NCBI RefSeq assembly: GCF_028826155.1 | Contig: NZ_JAQGPN010000002.1 | Location: forward strand, 62,001 to 126,000 | Origin: Mesorhizobium shangrilense | Lineage (GTDB): Bacteria > Pseudomonadota > Alphaproteobacteria > Rhizobiales > Rhizobiaceae | Direction: 5' to 3' | DNA length: 64,000 bases | In this document: piece by piece, positions 44,108 to 52,481 of the stretch | Layout of the letters: each line of letters opens with the position of its first letter | Numbering within the stretch: position 1 is the first letter of the stretch | Position numbers and translations under genes: made by a program | The notes under the pieces: model-generated | Told to the model about the DNA's origin: nothing | Seen by the model: the letters and a program-made list of their open reading frames with translations, nothing else | Database searches by the model: none

Positions 44108-45465
44108 ACCCTCAGCTGACTATCTCACAGGCATCGCGGTTACTTGCAGAGGGAAAAATATCAGCAGTTGAGCTGACCAAGGACTGCTTGTCTCGAATTT
44201 CGCAATTTGATGGGCAATTGAATTGTTTCATCCATGTAACAGATGAACGTGCTCTTGCCGACGCCAAAGCGTCCGACGCGCGCCGCAAACGAGGCGAAAC
44301 GCTCGGACGCCTCGATGGCATTCCGATCGCGCATAAGGATATTTACAATACTGCTGGCATAGCAACTACCGCTCACTCCCGCCTTCTTCAGGCCAATGTG
44401 CCCTCTGTAGACGCCCATTGCGTAATGCAGTTGGCCGATGCCGGTACAGTTTTACTGGGCAAGCTCTCGACATTCGAATTTGCGATGGGGGGGCCTATTC
44501 GGCATTCCGATTGGCCTCCTGCAAAGAATCCTTGGAACCCAGCCCATATGCCCGGCGGCAGCAGCAGTGGCTCGGCCGCTGCCGTGGCCGCGGGTTTTGT
44601 GCTTGGAGCTACCGGGTCGGATTCGGGTGGCTCGGTACGCATACCCGCAGCCCTCTGCGGGACAGCAGGTATTAAACCGACACAGGGCCTCGTGAGCACT
44701 GCGGGCATTATGCCGTTGACCCCCTCTTTGGATCATCCAGGGGTGTTGGCATGGACAACAGAAGATTGTGCCATTCTGTTTGATGCTCTGACTGGCGCGG
44801 GAAGCTCATTTGCGGACGGACTTGAGGGGGGCTGTCACCTTCTCGAGGGCATCCGAGTCGGTGTCATTGATCACTTTCACAAGGTGGACCATCCTGTCGA
44901 TTACGCAACCCAGACCGCCATATCGAACTGTCTTGCAAGTATGGCGCGGTGCGGTGCCAGAATTGGGACCGTGAAGCTCTCGCCACTCTGGGATTATCAC
45001 GCTTGTGGTTTCATCATTTTGCTGGCTGAAGCCTTTTGTCTGCACGAGTCTTGGCTGAAGACCCGATTCCATGAATATTCGGATGTTTTTCGTGACCGTG
45101 CTGTCTTGGGAGCTGCAATCTCCAGTTCTGAATATCTGAATGCTCTGCGCCAGCGCAGCGCGCTCCGAATGGAGATGGACCGTGCCATGTCGGATGCAGA
45201 CATTCTGGTGACCGCCGTCCAGGCGGGCGAGGCCCAGCACTTCAAGAATTACGACAAATGGGCAATGCTCGAGCGCCCGAGCTTAACAATGCCTTTCAAC
45301 TTGACGGGTTTCCCTTCGATTTCGATATGTTGCGGCTACGGCCCCAAGGGGCTTCCCCTTGCCATTCAGATCGCCGCTAAACCAGGCTGCGACGAACTGC
45401 TGCTTCGCGTCGCCAGCAGGCTGGAAAAACAAATTGAGGGCCGGCGACGTCCCAAACTCTGCTAG
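44104..45465 (+). CDS. Amidase-signature hydrolase (AtzE-like)
   Basis: The product has 453 residues. The Ser-cisSer-Lys triad is complete: Lys in GIPIAHKDIYNTAG, the Gly/Ser-rich GGSSSGSAAAVAAGF, and the nucleophile region ATGSDSGGSVRIPAALCG. Amidase-signature enzymes hydrolyse amide or ureido bonds in the cytoplasm. With a coupled AtzG-like partner, the closest biochemical model is AtzE, which acts on a carboxylated biuret. The real substrate is unknown. Confidence 0.92.
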   Translation: MNPQLTISQASRLLAEGKISAVELTKDCLSRISQFDGQLNCFIHVTDERALADAKASDARRKRGETLGRLDGIPIAHKDIYNTAGIATTAHSRLLQANVPSVDAHCVMQLADAGTVLLGKLSTFEFAMGGPIRHSDWPPAKNPWNPAHMPGGSSSGSAAAVAAGFVLGATGSDSGGSVRIPAALCGTAGIKPTQGLVSTAGIMPLTPSLDHPGVLAWTTEDCAILFDALTGAGSSFADGLEGGCHLLEGIRVGVIDHFHKVDHPVDYATQTAISNCLASMARCGARIGTVKLSPLWDYHACGFIILLAEAFCLHESWLKTRFHEYSDVFRDRAVLGAAISSSEYLNALRQRSALRMEMDRAMSDADILVTAVQAGEAQHFKNYDKWAMLERPSLTMPFNLTGFPSISICCGYGPKGLPLAIQIAAKPGCDELLLRVASRLEKQIEGRRRPKLC

Positions 45466-45582
45466 GCTCAGGGATAGGCAAAGGGCGGGTATAACAATAC
45501 CATGCTGCGCAGCGCATAAGTCCGGGTTTCGGCCCGTCCTTTGGTCGTGTTCTCATTCATTATCTCTCTTACCGGCTCAACA

Positions 45583-46751
45583 CTACCCCTGCGATCGGGA
45601 AAGCTGCTGTTTCAGCATATGATCTCGGGATAGTTCCGCCATTCGCGTGCGCTCCACGACACGGGCCATTTCCTTGATCTGCTCGGACTTCTTCGCCAGC
45701 TCGGGATTGCGCTCGAGCTGCTGGGCGAAGTCGCGAGGATCAGAACGGCCGAACCGCACCGCGAGCGCCTTGCCAACCTTCCGCGCTTCCTCGAGCGCAG
45801 CCGTGCCGTCCGGTGTCAAGCTAAGCTGATTGATCCAGCGATTGCGCTCCGTCATCGGCACCTTGTCCACCTGGGCGATAGCCTCGGCGCTGCGCGGCGT
45901 GAGGTCGGGAACCTCGACCACATCGCGCTTTTCGCGCAGCCACTGCTCTGATTTCCGTTCCTCACCTAGACGGCGCTGCCATGTCTCGGCCGCCGATTCG
46001 ACATGCCGGGCGATTGCACCGACATAGCCCAACGCCTGCTTGCGCTCCTTGTTGTCGCCAAACAGGCGGACTTGCCGCGTCTCGAAAGCGCTCCGGCTAC
46101 GCGGTAATGGCTTTCGCCATCACCTTGCCATCGCCCCCTTGGTCGATGATCGCGGAACCCAAGCGACCGGGCACCTCGTCCGGATCGTGAAATGCGGCCC
46201 GGATCATGGATTCCGCTGATTTCCAGTGGGTATCAAATGTCAGCAACGCCTTTTCGCGGGTCGAATAGCGGACAAGCTCGGTCTCGCCCGTTGCCGGGTC
46301 CGCGCGCTCGGGCTGCAACTTTACCAGCGCCGGCGAGGCCATGGCCTTCGCAAAGGCACTCTGGAACTCCTGCGGGTCGTCGTTGATGTAGCGATGCAGC
46401 GTCCGCGCAACGTCGTGGTGTTCGAACACACTCGTTTCCCCGGTGATGATCGCAAGCACCTGCTCGGGCTTCTCGTGGATCAGCTCGGGCATTGCGCCGC
46501 GCTGCGTCCTCGTCCAGCCGGACGCGCGACACGTCCATGCCACGCCTGTCGATCTGCGTGGCATGGACGCCCATATGCTCGGTCGGCGTCAGCTCAAGCC
46601 CACGTTCCGAATGCGACCGGTGGTCGATGCGGATATCCAGCCCGGCCATGGCCAGCCGCCCATTGGCCACTCCCTTCCACCTCTGGCGAACGTCGCGAAG
46701 CTGCATATCGGTCGTCGGCAGGTCGTTCGATAGCAGCCATTTGTTTTCCCG
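45583..46751 (-). pseudogene. traA: traA relaxase, middle and C-terminal fragments
   Basis: From 46751 the minus strand reads RENKWLLSNDLPTTDMQLRD, then VANGRLAMAGLDIRIDHRSH and HATQIDRRGMDVSRVRLDED; a one-base insertion near 46497 shifts to ELIHEKPEQVLAIITGETSV and VARTLHRYINDDPQEFQSAF. A stop and another shift near 46097 lead to FETRQVRLFGDNKERKQALG and a C-terminal helical region ending at 45583. This is the part of TraA after the catalytic relaxase core. It begins exactly at the island's right end. Confidence 0.85.
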
Positions 46752-46759
46752 CTAAAGAG

Positions 46760-46769
46760 TTGATCAGGC
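46760..46769. repeat. Right 10-bp direct repeat of the island
   Basis: TTGATCAGGC, identical to 35984-35993. The bases beyond it, to 46925, are AT-rich and continue the frame of the truncated host gene to a stop at 46834-46836. Confidence 0.7.
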
Positions 46770-46925
46770 AGAATTTTGCTTTGGTATACATTGCATCCTT
46801 TATCATTATATTTCGCATTTCTTCGGATATGCTTGAGAGGCAGTGTGACGGGTCAGCGCTCGTGGCGGGGGCCACGGCAGACGGCCCATGCCGAGCGGCG
46901 CGCCCGGGCGGTGACGGCCGGTGAC

Positions 46926-47264
46926 CTAGCGATAGAAATAGGCGTAGGCGACCGCGTTGAGCGGACCGCCATAAGCGGCGGCGAGGGCGCGGATCAGGCG
47001 GCGCTGGCGACGCGGCAGGGCGGCGATGTCGATGCGGACGGAGCGCCACAGGCGGGCGTCGCGGTCGCGGTCGATCTGCTCCTGACGCTCTGCGTCGTCG
47101 GCGCGGTCGCGCATGACGTGGTCGATCGTGGGCTGGAAGAACGCGATGAGTTCGGCAAACAGCGGCAGGCTGTCGCGTTCGGGCTGCTGACGGCGGGCGG
47201 CTGCCTTGCGCTTGCGTGGCGTATCGACGAACCGTCCATAGCGGGGACGACGGCGGAATTTCAT
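46926..47264 (-). CDS. Small basic backbone protein
   Basis: The product has 112 residues from the ATG at 47264 behind a perfect AGGAGGT. It is very basic at the start (MKFRRRPRYGRFVDTPRKRK) and helical after (FAELIAFFQPTIDHVMRDRA). It may bind nucleic acid. No family recognised. Confidence 0.7.
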   Translation of the reverse strand: MKFRRRPRYGRFVDTPRKRKAAARRQQPERDSLPLFAELIAFFQPTIDHVMRDRADDAERQEQIDRDRDARLWRSVRIDIAALPRRQRRLIRALAAAYGGPLNAVAYAYFYR

Positions 47265-47280
47265 GGCGACCTCCTTCGGA

Positions 47281-47490
47281 TCAGGCCGCAACGGCGGCGG
47301 GTTGGACGGGCTGGAGGGCGTGCAGGAAGTCGGCGCCGCGCTGCTCGTGGGGGGCGGCGGTGAAGATGGCGCGGGAACCACCCTTCATGACGCCGAGCCA
47401 GTGGCCGAGATAGGCGGCGTGTTCTTCGCGCGGTGCGGCGATCGGCGAGAGACCGAGGTCGGCGCAAAGGAAACAGGCGATTAATTCAGC
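47281..47490 (-). pseudogene. ArdC-type antirestriction protein, C-terminal fragment
   Basis: The minus strand reads AELIACFLCADLGLSPIAAP, then HAAYLGHWLGVMKGGSRAIF and QRGADFLHALQP. This is the C-terminal end of ArdC-type zincin-like antirestriction proteins. The N-terminal DNA-binding domain and the HExxH motif are absent, and the fragment abuts another broken region. It is a relic of a second antirestriction gene besides the DarB-like helicase. Confidence 0.8.
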
Positions 47491-47601
47491 ACATTATCTG
47501 GACAGTTTCATGGTTTTGGCGCCGGGTGGCGGATCCGGTTGGCTGTTTCGCTGTTCGTGGCGGACCAGGCCAGTTTTGACGGCGGCGACGAGGTCGTGGG
47601 G

Positions 47602-47862
47602 CTATTCGCCGAAGACGGTCAGCGAAGAGATCAGATAGCGGCCGAGGGCGGCGCTGTGGGCGCTGCGTTCGTCGGCGTTGCGCAAATGCGCATCGAGCAG
47701 GCGGCGGCCGAGATCGTCGCTGGGCTGCGTTGTCATGTAGGCGGCGAATCCGGTCGCATCGCTGAGATCCCCGGCGCTTCGCAGCCATATTAGGTAGTGA
47801 GCGGCGAGGTTTTCGTGCGCTTCCTTGATGTTGGTGAGATAGGCGTCGGGGATCGGGTTCAC
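47602..47862 (-). CDS. Small conserved plasmid protein, GTG start
   Basis: The product has 86 residues from a GTG at 47862 that overlaps the ankyrin gene stop (GTGA). It reads NPIPDAYLTNIKEAHENLAA, then GFAAYMTTQPSDDLGRRLLD and GRYLISSLTVFGE. It looks fully natural and helical. Function unknown. Confidence 0.7.
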   Translation of the reverse strand: MNPIPDAYLTNIKEAHENLAAHYLIWLRSAGDLSDATGFAAYMTTQPSDDLGRRLLDAHLRNADERSAHSAALGRYLISSLTVFGE

Positions 47863-48655
47863 GACTGCCCCCGCGGTTGCGGGGCGACGATTTGCGGCTC
47901 GAGTGTGTCGCGCAGCAGCGATGCGGCGGCGGCGTGGCCGTTGGACAGGGCTGCTTGCAGTGCGTGGTGCGGCCTTTGGCGGCAGCGGTCTCCAGGGCTC
48001 TGCTGTCGCGGGCGTGGACGTAGGCGCCGCGCTCGATAAGCAGGGCGGCGAGGTCGTTGAGGCCGGATTCGGCGGCAAGTTCGAGCGCGCTGTCGCCTTC
48101 GGCGTGGATGTCGGCGCCGCGGTCGAGGAGAGGCTTGACGGTGTCGGTATGCCCCCACCAAGCAGCCTCGCGCAGGGGCGATGTCATCTCCGGCGTGAAT
48201 GTCGGCGCCACGCTCGAGCAGAAGCGTGACGGTGTCGATCTTGCCGCCCGGGCGGCGCCGGCCAAGGCCTCGGGGTCAAGCGGGGTGCCGCGGTCAATCA
48301 ACAGCCTGACGGCATCGGTGTGGCGATGAATGGCAGCGGCATACAAGGCGCTGGAGTCGGGGTGAGCGCCCTGGTCGAGCTGCTGTTTGAGGGTTTTGGT
48401 GTCGCCGCTGGCAACGGCGTTCCAGACGTCCCTGGAAGACATCGCGACACGGAGCGGCGGCGCGGGCGTATGCTCCTCGATGCGCAGCGACAGCGGGATG
48501 TAACGGCCGACGGACAGGCTGAAATCGACCAGGACTTTGGTTGTGACGGTGTCAGGCGGCGTCGGGGCGGGCGCGGATGCTGCGGGGTCATAGTCCAGGC
48601 TGAAGGTGACGGACGGGAAGCAGCGGTCGAAGATGGACTTCAGAAGGCGGGTCAT
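47859..48655 (-). pseudogene. Ankyrin-repeat protein with three frameshifts
   Basis: From the ATG at 48655 (AGGAG upstream) a leader domain is followed by ankyrin repeats (KTLKQQLDQGAHPDSSALYA, HTDTVKPLLDRGADIHAEGD, NDLAALLIERGAYVHARDSR). Between about 48256 and 48180 one repeat is out of frame (it reads DTVTLLLERGADIHAGDDIA in another frame) because of two compensating shifts. A third shift near 47955 moves the end (ALQAALSNGHAAAASLL) to the frame stopping at 47859. The gene is probably dead. Confidence 0.75.
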
Positions 48656-48686
48656 GATGAATGCTCCTCTGGTTAGGGCTCGAGGT

Positions 48687-49337
48687 TTAGGGACGTGGCC
48701 CGCAATTGGTTGACGGACGCGGGCATGGCAGGATTTCGCGGCCGTACTTCCACCATTCTTCGCCGGTGACGGCGCCGGTCCTGGCGTCGCGGGTGGTTGA
48801 GGCCGGCGCGTCGTCGCGATGCCGTTCGCCGGCCACATGCCAGTGCTCGGCGACGACGATGCTGGTTATGGCGTCGCGTTCGATGAGGGCTGGGCCGTCG
48901 GCGCGGTGAAGTTCGTTGTTCTGATGCCATTCCTGCCAGGTCAGGATGCCGGTGGCAGCGTCGCGGTGGGTGATGGCCGGGCCGCCGTCGCGGTGAAGTT
49001 CGTTGTTCTGATGCCATTCCTGCCAGGTCAGGATGCCGGTGGCAGCGTCGCGGTGGGTGATGGCCGGGCCGCCGTCGCGGTGGAGGGCGTTGTCCTGATA
49101 CCATTCCTCGCGGATGATCTTGCCGGTGCCCGGATCGCGGTCGATGACCGCGGGGCCGCCGTCGCGGTGCCGTTCGTGGTCCTGCCACCATTCTTCGCGG
49201 ATGACGACGCCATTCGGGTGATGCTCGATACAGGCGGGCGCGCCGTCGCGGTGCAATGCGTCGTTGGGGCGCCAGGTTTCGATCTTGATGCCGCTGTCCG
49301 CGATGGTGCGGAAGCGACGGGATATGTCTTCAGTCAT
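48687..49337 (-). CDS. YwqK/MORN-like repeat protein with recent repeat duplication
   Basis: The product has 216 residues. Seven repeats of about 29 residues follow a short leader; two of them (ITHRDAATGILTWQEWHQNN plus the HRDGGPA end) are almost identical at DNA level. No signal peptide. It ends in NCGPRP, like other members. A 27-base palindrome lies 26 bases upstream of the start. Confidence 0.8.
   Translation of the reverse strand: MTEDISRRFRTIADSGIKIETWRPNDALHRDGAPACIEHHPNGVVIREEWWQDHERHRDGGPAVIDRDPGTGKIIREEWYQDNALHRDGGPAITHRDAATGILTWQEWHQNNELHRDGGPAITHRDAATGILTWQEWHQNNELHRADGPALIERDAITSIVVAEHWHVAGERHRDDAPASTTRDARTGAVTGEEWWKYGREILPCPRPSTNCGPRP
48903..49079. repeat. 87-bp tandem duplication inside the YwqK-like gene
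   Basis: The block at 48903-48989 is repeated at 48990-49079 with an 87-base period (29 codons), essentially without change. Recent slippage or unequal exchange is indicated. Confidence 0.85.
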
Positions 49338-49362
49338 CGGCCCTCCTCTAAAAACTATTTGT

Positions 49363-49389
49363 CATATAACATATTGGCTATGTTATATG
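49363..49389. promoter_or_regulatory. 27-bp palindrome upstream of the YwqK-like gene
   Basis: CATATAACAT and ATGTTATATG flank ATTGGCT in an AT-rich intergenic region of about 300 bases that divides this gene from the divergent gene at 49636. A good candidate operator. The rest of the region has no gene. Confidence 0.6.
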
Positions 49390-49635
49390 CAATATTTTAC
49401 AGTTTTAATACTTGCCGTCATCTAAATCGGGACGACGCTATATAGTATCGCCATTGTTTAATTATGGGATTATTTATCTTAGCGTATGCACAAACATCGG
49501 ATGTATAGAGGCGATGGCCTTGTTACTACTGGAGTTTTCGCACTCCTGTAAGGCGACTTTTACATATTGAGACAACTTTAAGGGGTATTGCCGCAAAATA
49601 CTTATAGGTTTTGCTTCAACAAGGGTGGGGGATTC

Positions 49636-50406
49636 ATGACAAGGCAGCGTCGACGGGTGAGGAGCGGATTTCAGGCGGCGGCGGACAAGGTGGAAGCGGC
49701 TACGCCGGAAAGGACGGCGGAGGAGGTCCGGATGTTCGGCGCGCGGCACAGGCGGGCGCCGGGGCGCTCGGACGAGGTGCGGCGGGCGGAACTGCAGCGT
49801 CTGATCGAGGAGCTGGAAAGGGCGGCCGACCGGGAGGACGGCGATTGTCCCGGGTCGATGGCGGCGGTGGACGAGGATGCGGCGAAGCGGCTGCATCGCC
49901 GTCGCCTGTCACGGCTCTACGACCGGTTCGGGATGGGGATGCACGAGCGTCATTCGAGCGGCGAGGTATATCTGACGCTGCGTGCGCGCGAGAAGCGGAG
50001 CGCGCTGACGGATTCTCAGTTGCGGGCGGCCATCCTAACCGGCGTGCTCGAGCATGGCTGGACGACGTTGTATTTCTACGGTGGACCGACGGCGATCGAC
50101 AAGGATGTGTCGCGGCGGGCGCGCGAGATGCTGTGCGAGCTGACGCAGCGTGGCATGCCGTTGGCCGGCATGAACATCGATGTCAGCGGCCGCCGGATGG
50201 CGGGCGTCGAGCCATGGATCGACGGGGCGCTGCGCACGGTGTGGACGCAGTCGCTGAAGGATCTGGGCGAGCGCAAGGACGATCTGCTCGGGGCGTTTCG
50301 GGACGCCAAGACCAAAGGTTTCAGCGTGCTGGCGCTGCGCATGCGGTTCCGGTCGCCGGTCGAGGAGGACGAAGGTCGCGAACTGCCGGACGCAGGCAAT
50401 CGCTGA
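49636..50406 (+). CDS. Hypothetical conjugation-type protein (LPD7-like end)
   Basis: The product has 256 residues from the ATG at 49636. The first half is charged and helical (RRAELQRLIEELERAADRED). The second half contains RAAILTGVLEHGWTTLYFYG, then TQRGMPLAGMNIDVSGRRM, reminiscent of the LPD7 domain seen in large conjugation proteins; the match is by eye and weak. It may be the surviving part of a longer plasmid transfer protein. Confidence 0.55.
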   Translation: MTRQRRRVRSGFQAAADKVEAATPERTAEEVRMFGARHRRAPGRSDEVRRAELQRLIEELERAADREDGDCPGSMAAVDEDAAKRLHRRRLSRLYDRFGMGMHERHSSGEVYLTLRAREKRSALTDSQLRAAILTGVLEHGWTTLYFYGGPTAIDKDVSRRAREMLCELTQRGMPLAGMNIDVSGRRMAGVEPWIDGALRTVWTQSLKDLGERKDDLLGAFRDAKTKGFSVLALRMRFRSPVEEDEGRELPDAGNR

Positions 50407-50432
50407 AACACGGCTGGAGGCCGAGGGGCGCG

Positions 50433-50949
50433 CTAGTCCTGGGTGCGGCCGCCGCGCCCGACGCCTCGGTCGCGAAAGACGGAGAATTCTTCGGACGGCT
50501 GGAGCGCAGGCGTCTGGGTTTTTTCGAGTGTCTGTTGCGGACGGCTGTAGAGGTCGGCTGCGGCGATGGCGCGGCTGCATTCGAGCCAGGCGTTCCACAG
50601 GGTTGAATGCTCCTTGTCCGCCGACAGCAGGAACTGGGCGTGGCTGGCGCGGAGGGCCGCGGTGTCGCTCCATTCTCCCTTGTTGGTGTCGATCGCGTGG
50701 ACGGCGAGCGAGATCTGCAGGCGCGCTTCGCGGGCCTTGTCTTCGAGCGGGGTGTGGCGGTGGCGCGCGTCGAGCGCGGTGAGCGCGTCTTGCAGGGAGC
50801 GGCGCGCCTCCGCGGTGGGTTTGACCAGGGCGCGGAAGTTGGCGGCCGATTGTGCGGCCTGTGAGCGGATGTCTTTCTGACCGCCGGGGTGTGGGATCAG
50901 GGCTGAGGCGTTCGCCGTGGATCCAGTAGGTGTCAGGCGGCGGCTGCAT
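50433..50949 (-). pseudogene. Hypothetical gene broken by a two-base deletion
   Basis: The ATG at 50949 gives QPPPDTYWIHGERLS, then the frame derails near 50905. The following frame, which has no start codon of its own, reads ALIPHPGGQKDIRSQAAQSA, FRALVKPTAEARRSLQDALT and SADKEHSTLWNAWLECSRAI before a stop at 50433. Restoring two bases gives about 172 residues. The long clean second frame shows the gene was functional until recently. Family unknown. Confidence 0.65.
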
Positions 50950-51407
50950 GGTCGTGGCCTGCTCCGGTGGTCGCGACGGTCGTCGCGTCTGCCGGGCCGT
51001 TGGGGACCCGGGCCCTGCGATGATAGGCTGAAAAGGCGCCGGGCGAAAAGATGGCTGCGTGACGTACCGCCTAAGCGATTCGTGTTTGGTGAGGGAACTT
51101 CGGGTGCCTACAACCGCAAATTATGTAGGGAAACGGCGGCCCGGAGAAAGACGGTTGCGGCCTTAGCCGGAAAGCCGCAGACTATCAGAGGTCTGCACAA
51201 GCAGATTCGACGTTATCGAAAATCCAACTTGAAGAGTATACAGGTATGAAATAAGAAAACCCGCTACTTGCGGGCTTCCTCAAAATTCGTGCTGAGATCG
51301 TGACAGACATCAGCATGCAGTATTGGTCGGTATGATGCAATAGAAATCTTGCAGCGTCGATCTGCGCGCAATTGAGCGGATTTTCTGACCTTAAGGGAGA
51401 AAATCTG
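50950..51407. other. Non-coding stretch
   Basis: No gene I can support over about 460 bases. It contains a small hairpin (CCCGC-TACTT-GCGGG at 51260-51274) followed on the minus strand by TTTTCTT, a weak terminator for a transcript from the right. Confidence 0.35.
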
Positions 51408-52091
51408 ATGACTAGTAGAAAAGAAATAGAACAGGCCGCTTTTGTCGATTCGTACGCGCGGCTGAAGCAACGCGTCCAGGCGATCGCCGCAGGCGAGCGG
51501 GTTGCGGATCCGGCGCGGCGGGCGCGATCGCTACAGACGTGTCATCGCTGGAAGGCGGCGCCAGAGGTGACGCCGTTGAGCGGCCGGAGCGGCGACGCTT
51601 ATGTGCCGGAGCTGTCGGCCCAGGTCGAGGAGGACGGCAATATCACGGACGGCGCGCGGCGCTGCGTGCGCAGGATTGCCGAGCTCGCCTATCGCAGGGC
51701 ACGGCGGGACCGCGCGGTCGCCGTCACCGTGAGCTATCTGGCGAAGGGATTGCGGCGGTGCGAGCGCACGGTACAGCGCTATCTGCGCCAGCTCGAGGCG
51801 GCCGGATACATCCGGACGGAGGTGGTGATGAGCGGGCGCTCGCGCATGAGCTTTGGGCTGATGATCTGCCTGCTGGAACCTTTGTTTGCAGCGCATCACC
51901 GGAAGAGATGGCCGGGTGCGCAAGCAAATGCGGGGGTGACAGCAGAGTCACAGAACAAGAGATTCCATAGATTGCACGCGAGAGGATGGCGGCGGATTCC
52001 GGTCGAGTCCTGGGCAATGCGCTGCATGGACGGTGTTTTCCGTGCGTTTATGCAAAGCGACGAGCGGCCTGTCTGGACCATGGCGCGATGA
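51408..52091 (+). CDS. Helix-turn-helix plasmid protein
   Basis: The product has 227 residues from the ATG at 51408 behind AAGGGAGA. A winged-helix-like segment covers about residues 95-150: RIAELAYRRARRDRAVAVTV, then KGLRRCERTVQRYLRQLEAA and GYIRTEVVMSGRSRMSFGL. This resembles the DNA-binding part of plasmid replication or regulatory proteins. No replication-specific motif is visible, so replication is only a possibility. Confidence 0.65.
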   Translation: MTSRKEIEQAAFVDSYARLKQRVQAIAAGERVADPARRARSLQTCHRWKAAPEVTPLSGRSGDAYVPELSAQVEEDGNITDGARRCVRRIAELAYRRARRDRAVAVTVSYLAKGLRRCERTVQRYLRQLEAAGYIRTEVVMSGRSRMSFGLMICLLEPLFAAHHRKRWPGAQANAGVTAESQNKRFHRLHARGWRRIPVESWAMRCMDGVFRAFMQSDERPVWTMAR

Positions 52092-52481
52092 CGATGGTCT
52101 GTTCAGGGCAAAATGAGGAACTGCCGCGGCGGCGGCACCGTTCGTTTTGCCTTCAGGTCGGGGCGGCGTCGACATCGCCGCAAGGATGGCCGGACAAGCG
52201 TAGCCGCGCAGGCGTTGCAACCGGGCGGGTGTGCACTGCTAATGATGTGCATGTGGGGAAGACGACATCTTTGAGCCCTTCAACCAGGCATCAACGACCT
52301 GCCGGATGGGGGCAGCATGCGAACTAGGCGCTCGCGATAGCGTGGACGACATGCTGTGCACAGCTTTCGATCTGAGGCCACAGGCGATCTCGTCTTCGAA
52401 GTTGCATATCCCCAATCTGGCTCGTGGGTGTCGGGCTCTCGCGCGTTTGGGCGAGCTGAGGAGCAAGAGCAGTATGGCGGC
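52092..52481. other. Non-coding stretch
   Basis: About 390 bases between the HTH gene and the NRAMP pseudogene. I see no coding sequence, repeat or terminator that I can support. Confidence 0.35.

Larger units (their letters stand above)
35994..46759. mobile_element. 10.8-kb catabolic island with permuted relaxase ends
   Basis: The island is bounded by a 10-base direct repeat. Its left edge holds the N-terminal piece of traA, its right edge the middle and C-terminal pieces, all on the minus strand. This is the order expected if a circular molecule carrying one traA was opened inside traA and inserted. The cargo (36577-45465) is a coherent uptake and breakdown cluster, all on the plus strand, with visibly lower GC than the flanks. 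No integrase or transposase for the whole unit is seen. Confidence 0.7.

Noticed and set aside
48903..49079. CRISPR-like array
   Set aside because: The repeat is an in-frame 29-codon protein repeat with no spacers.
51408..52091. Replication initiator
   Set aside because: Only a winged-helix-like segment is visible; there are no iterons or AT-rich origin next to it.
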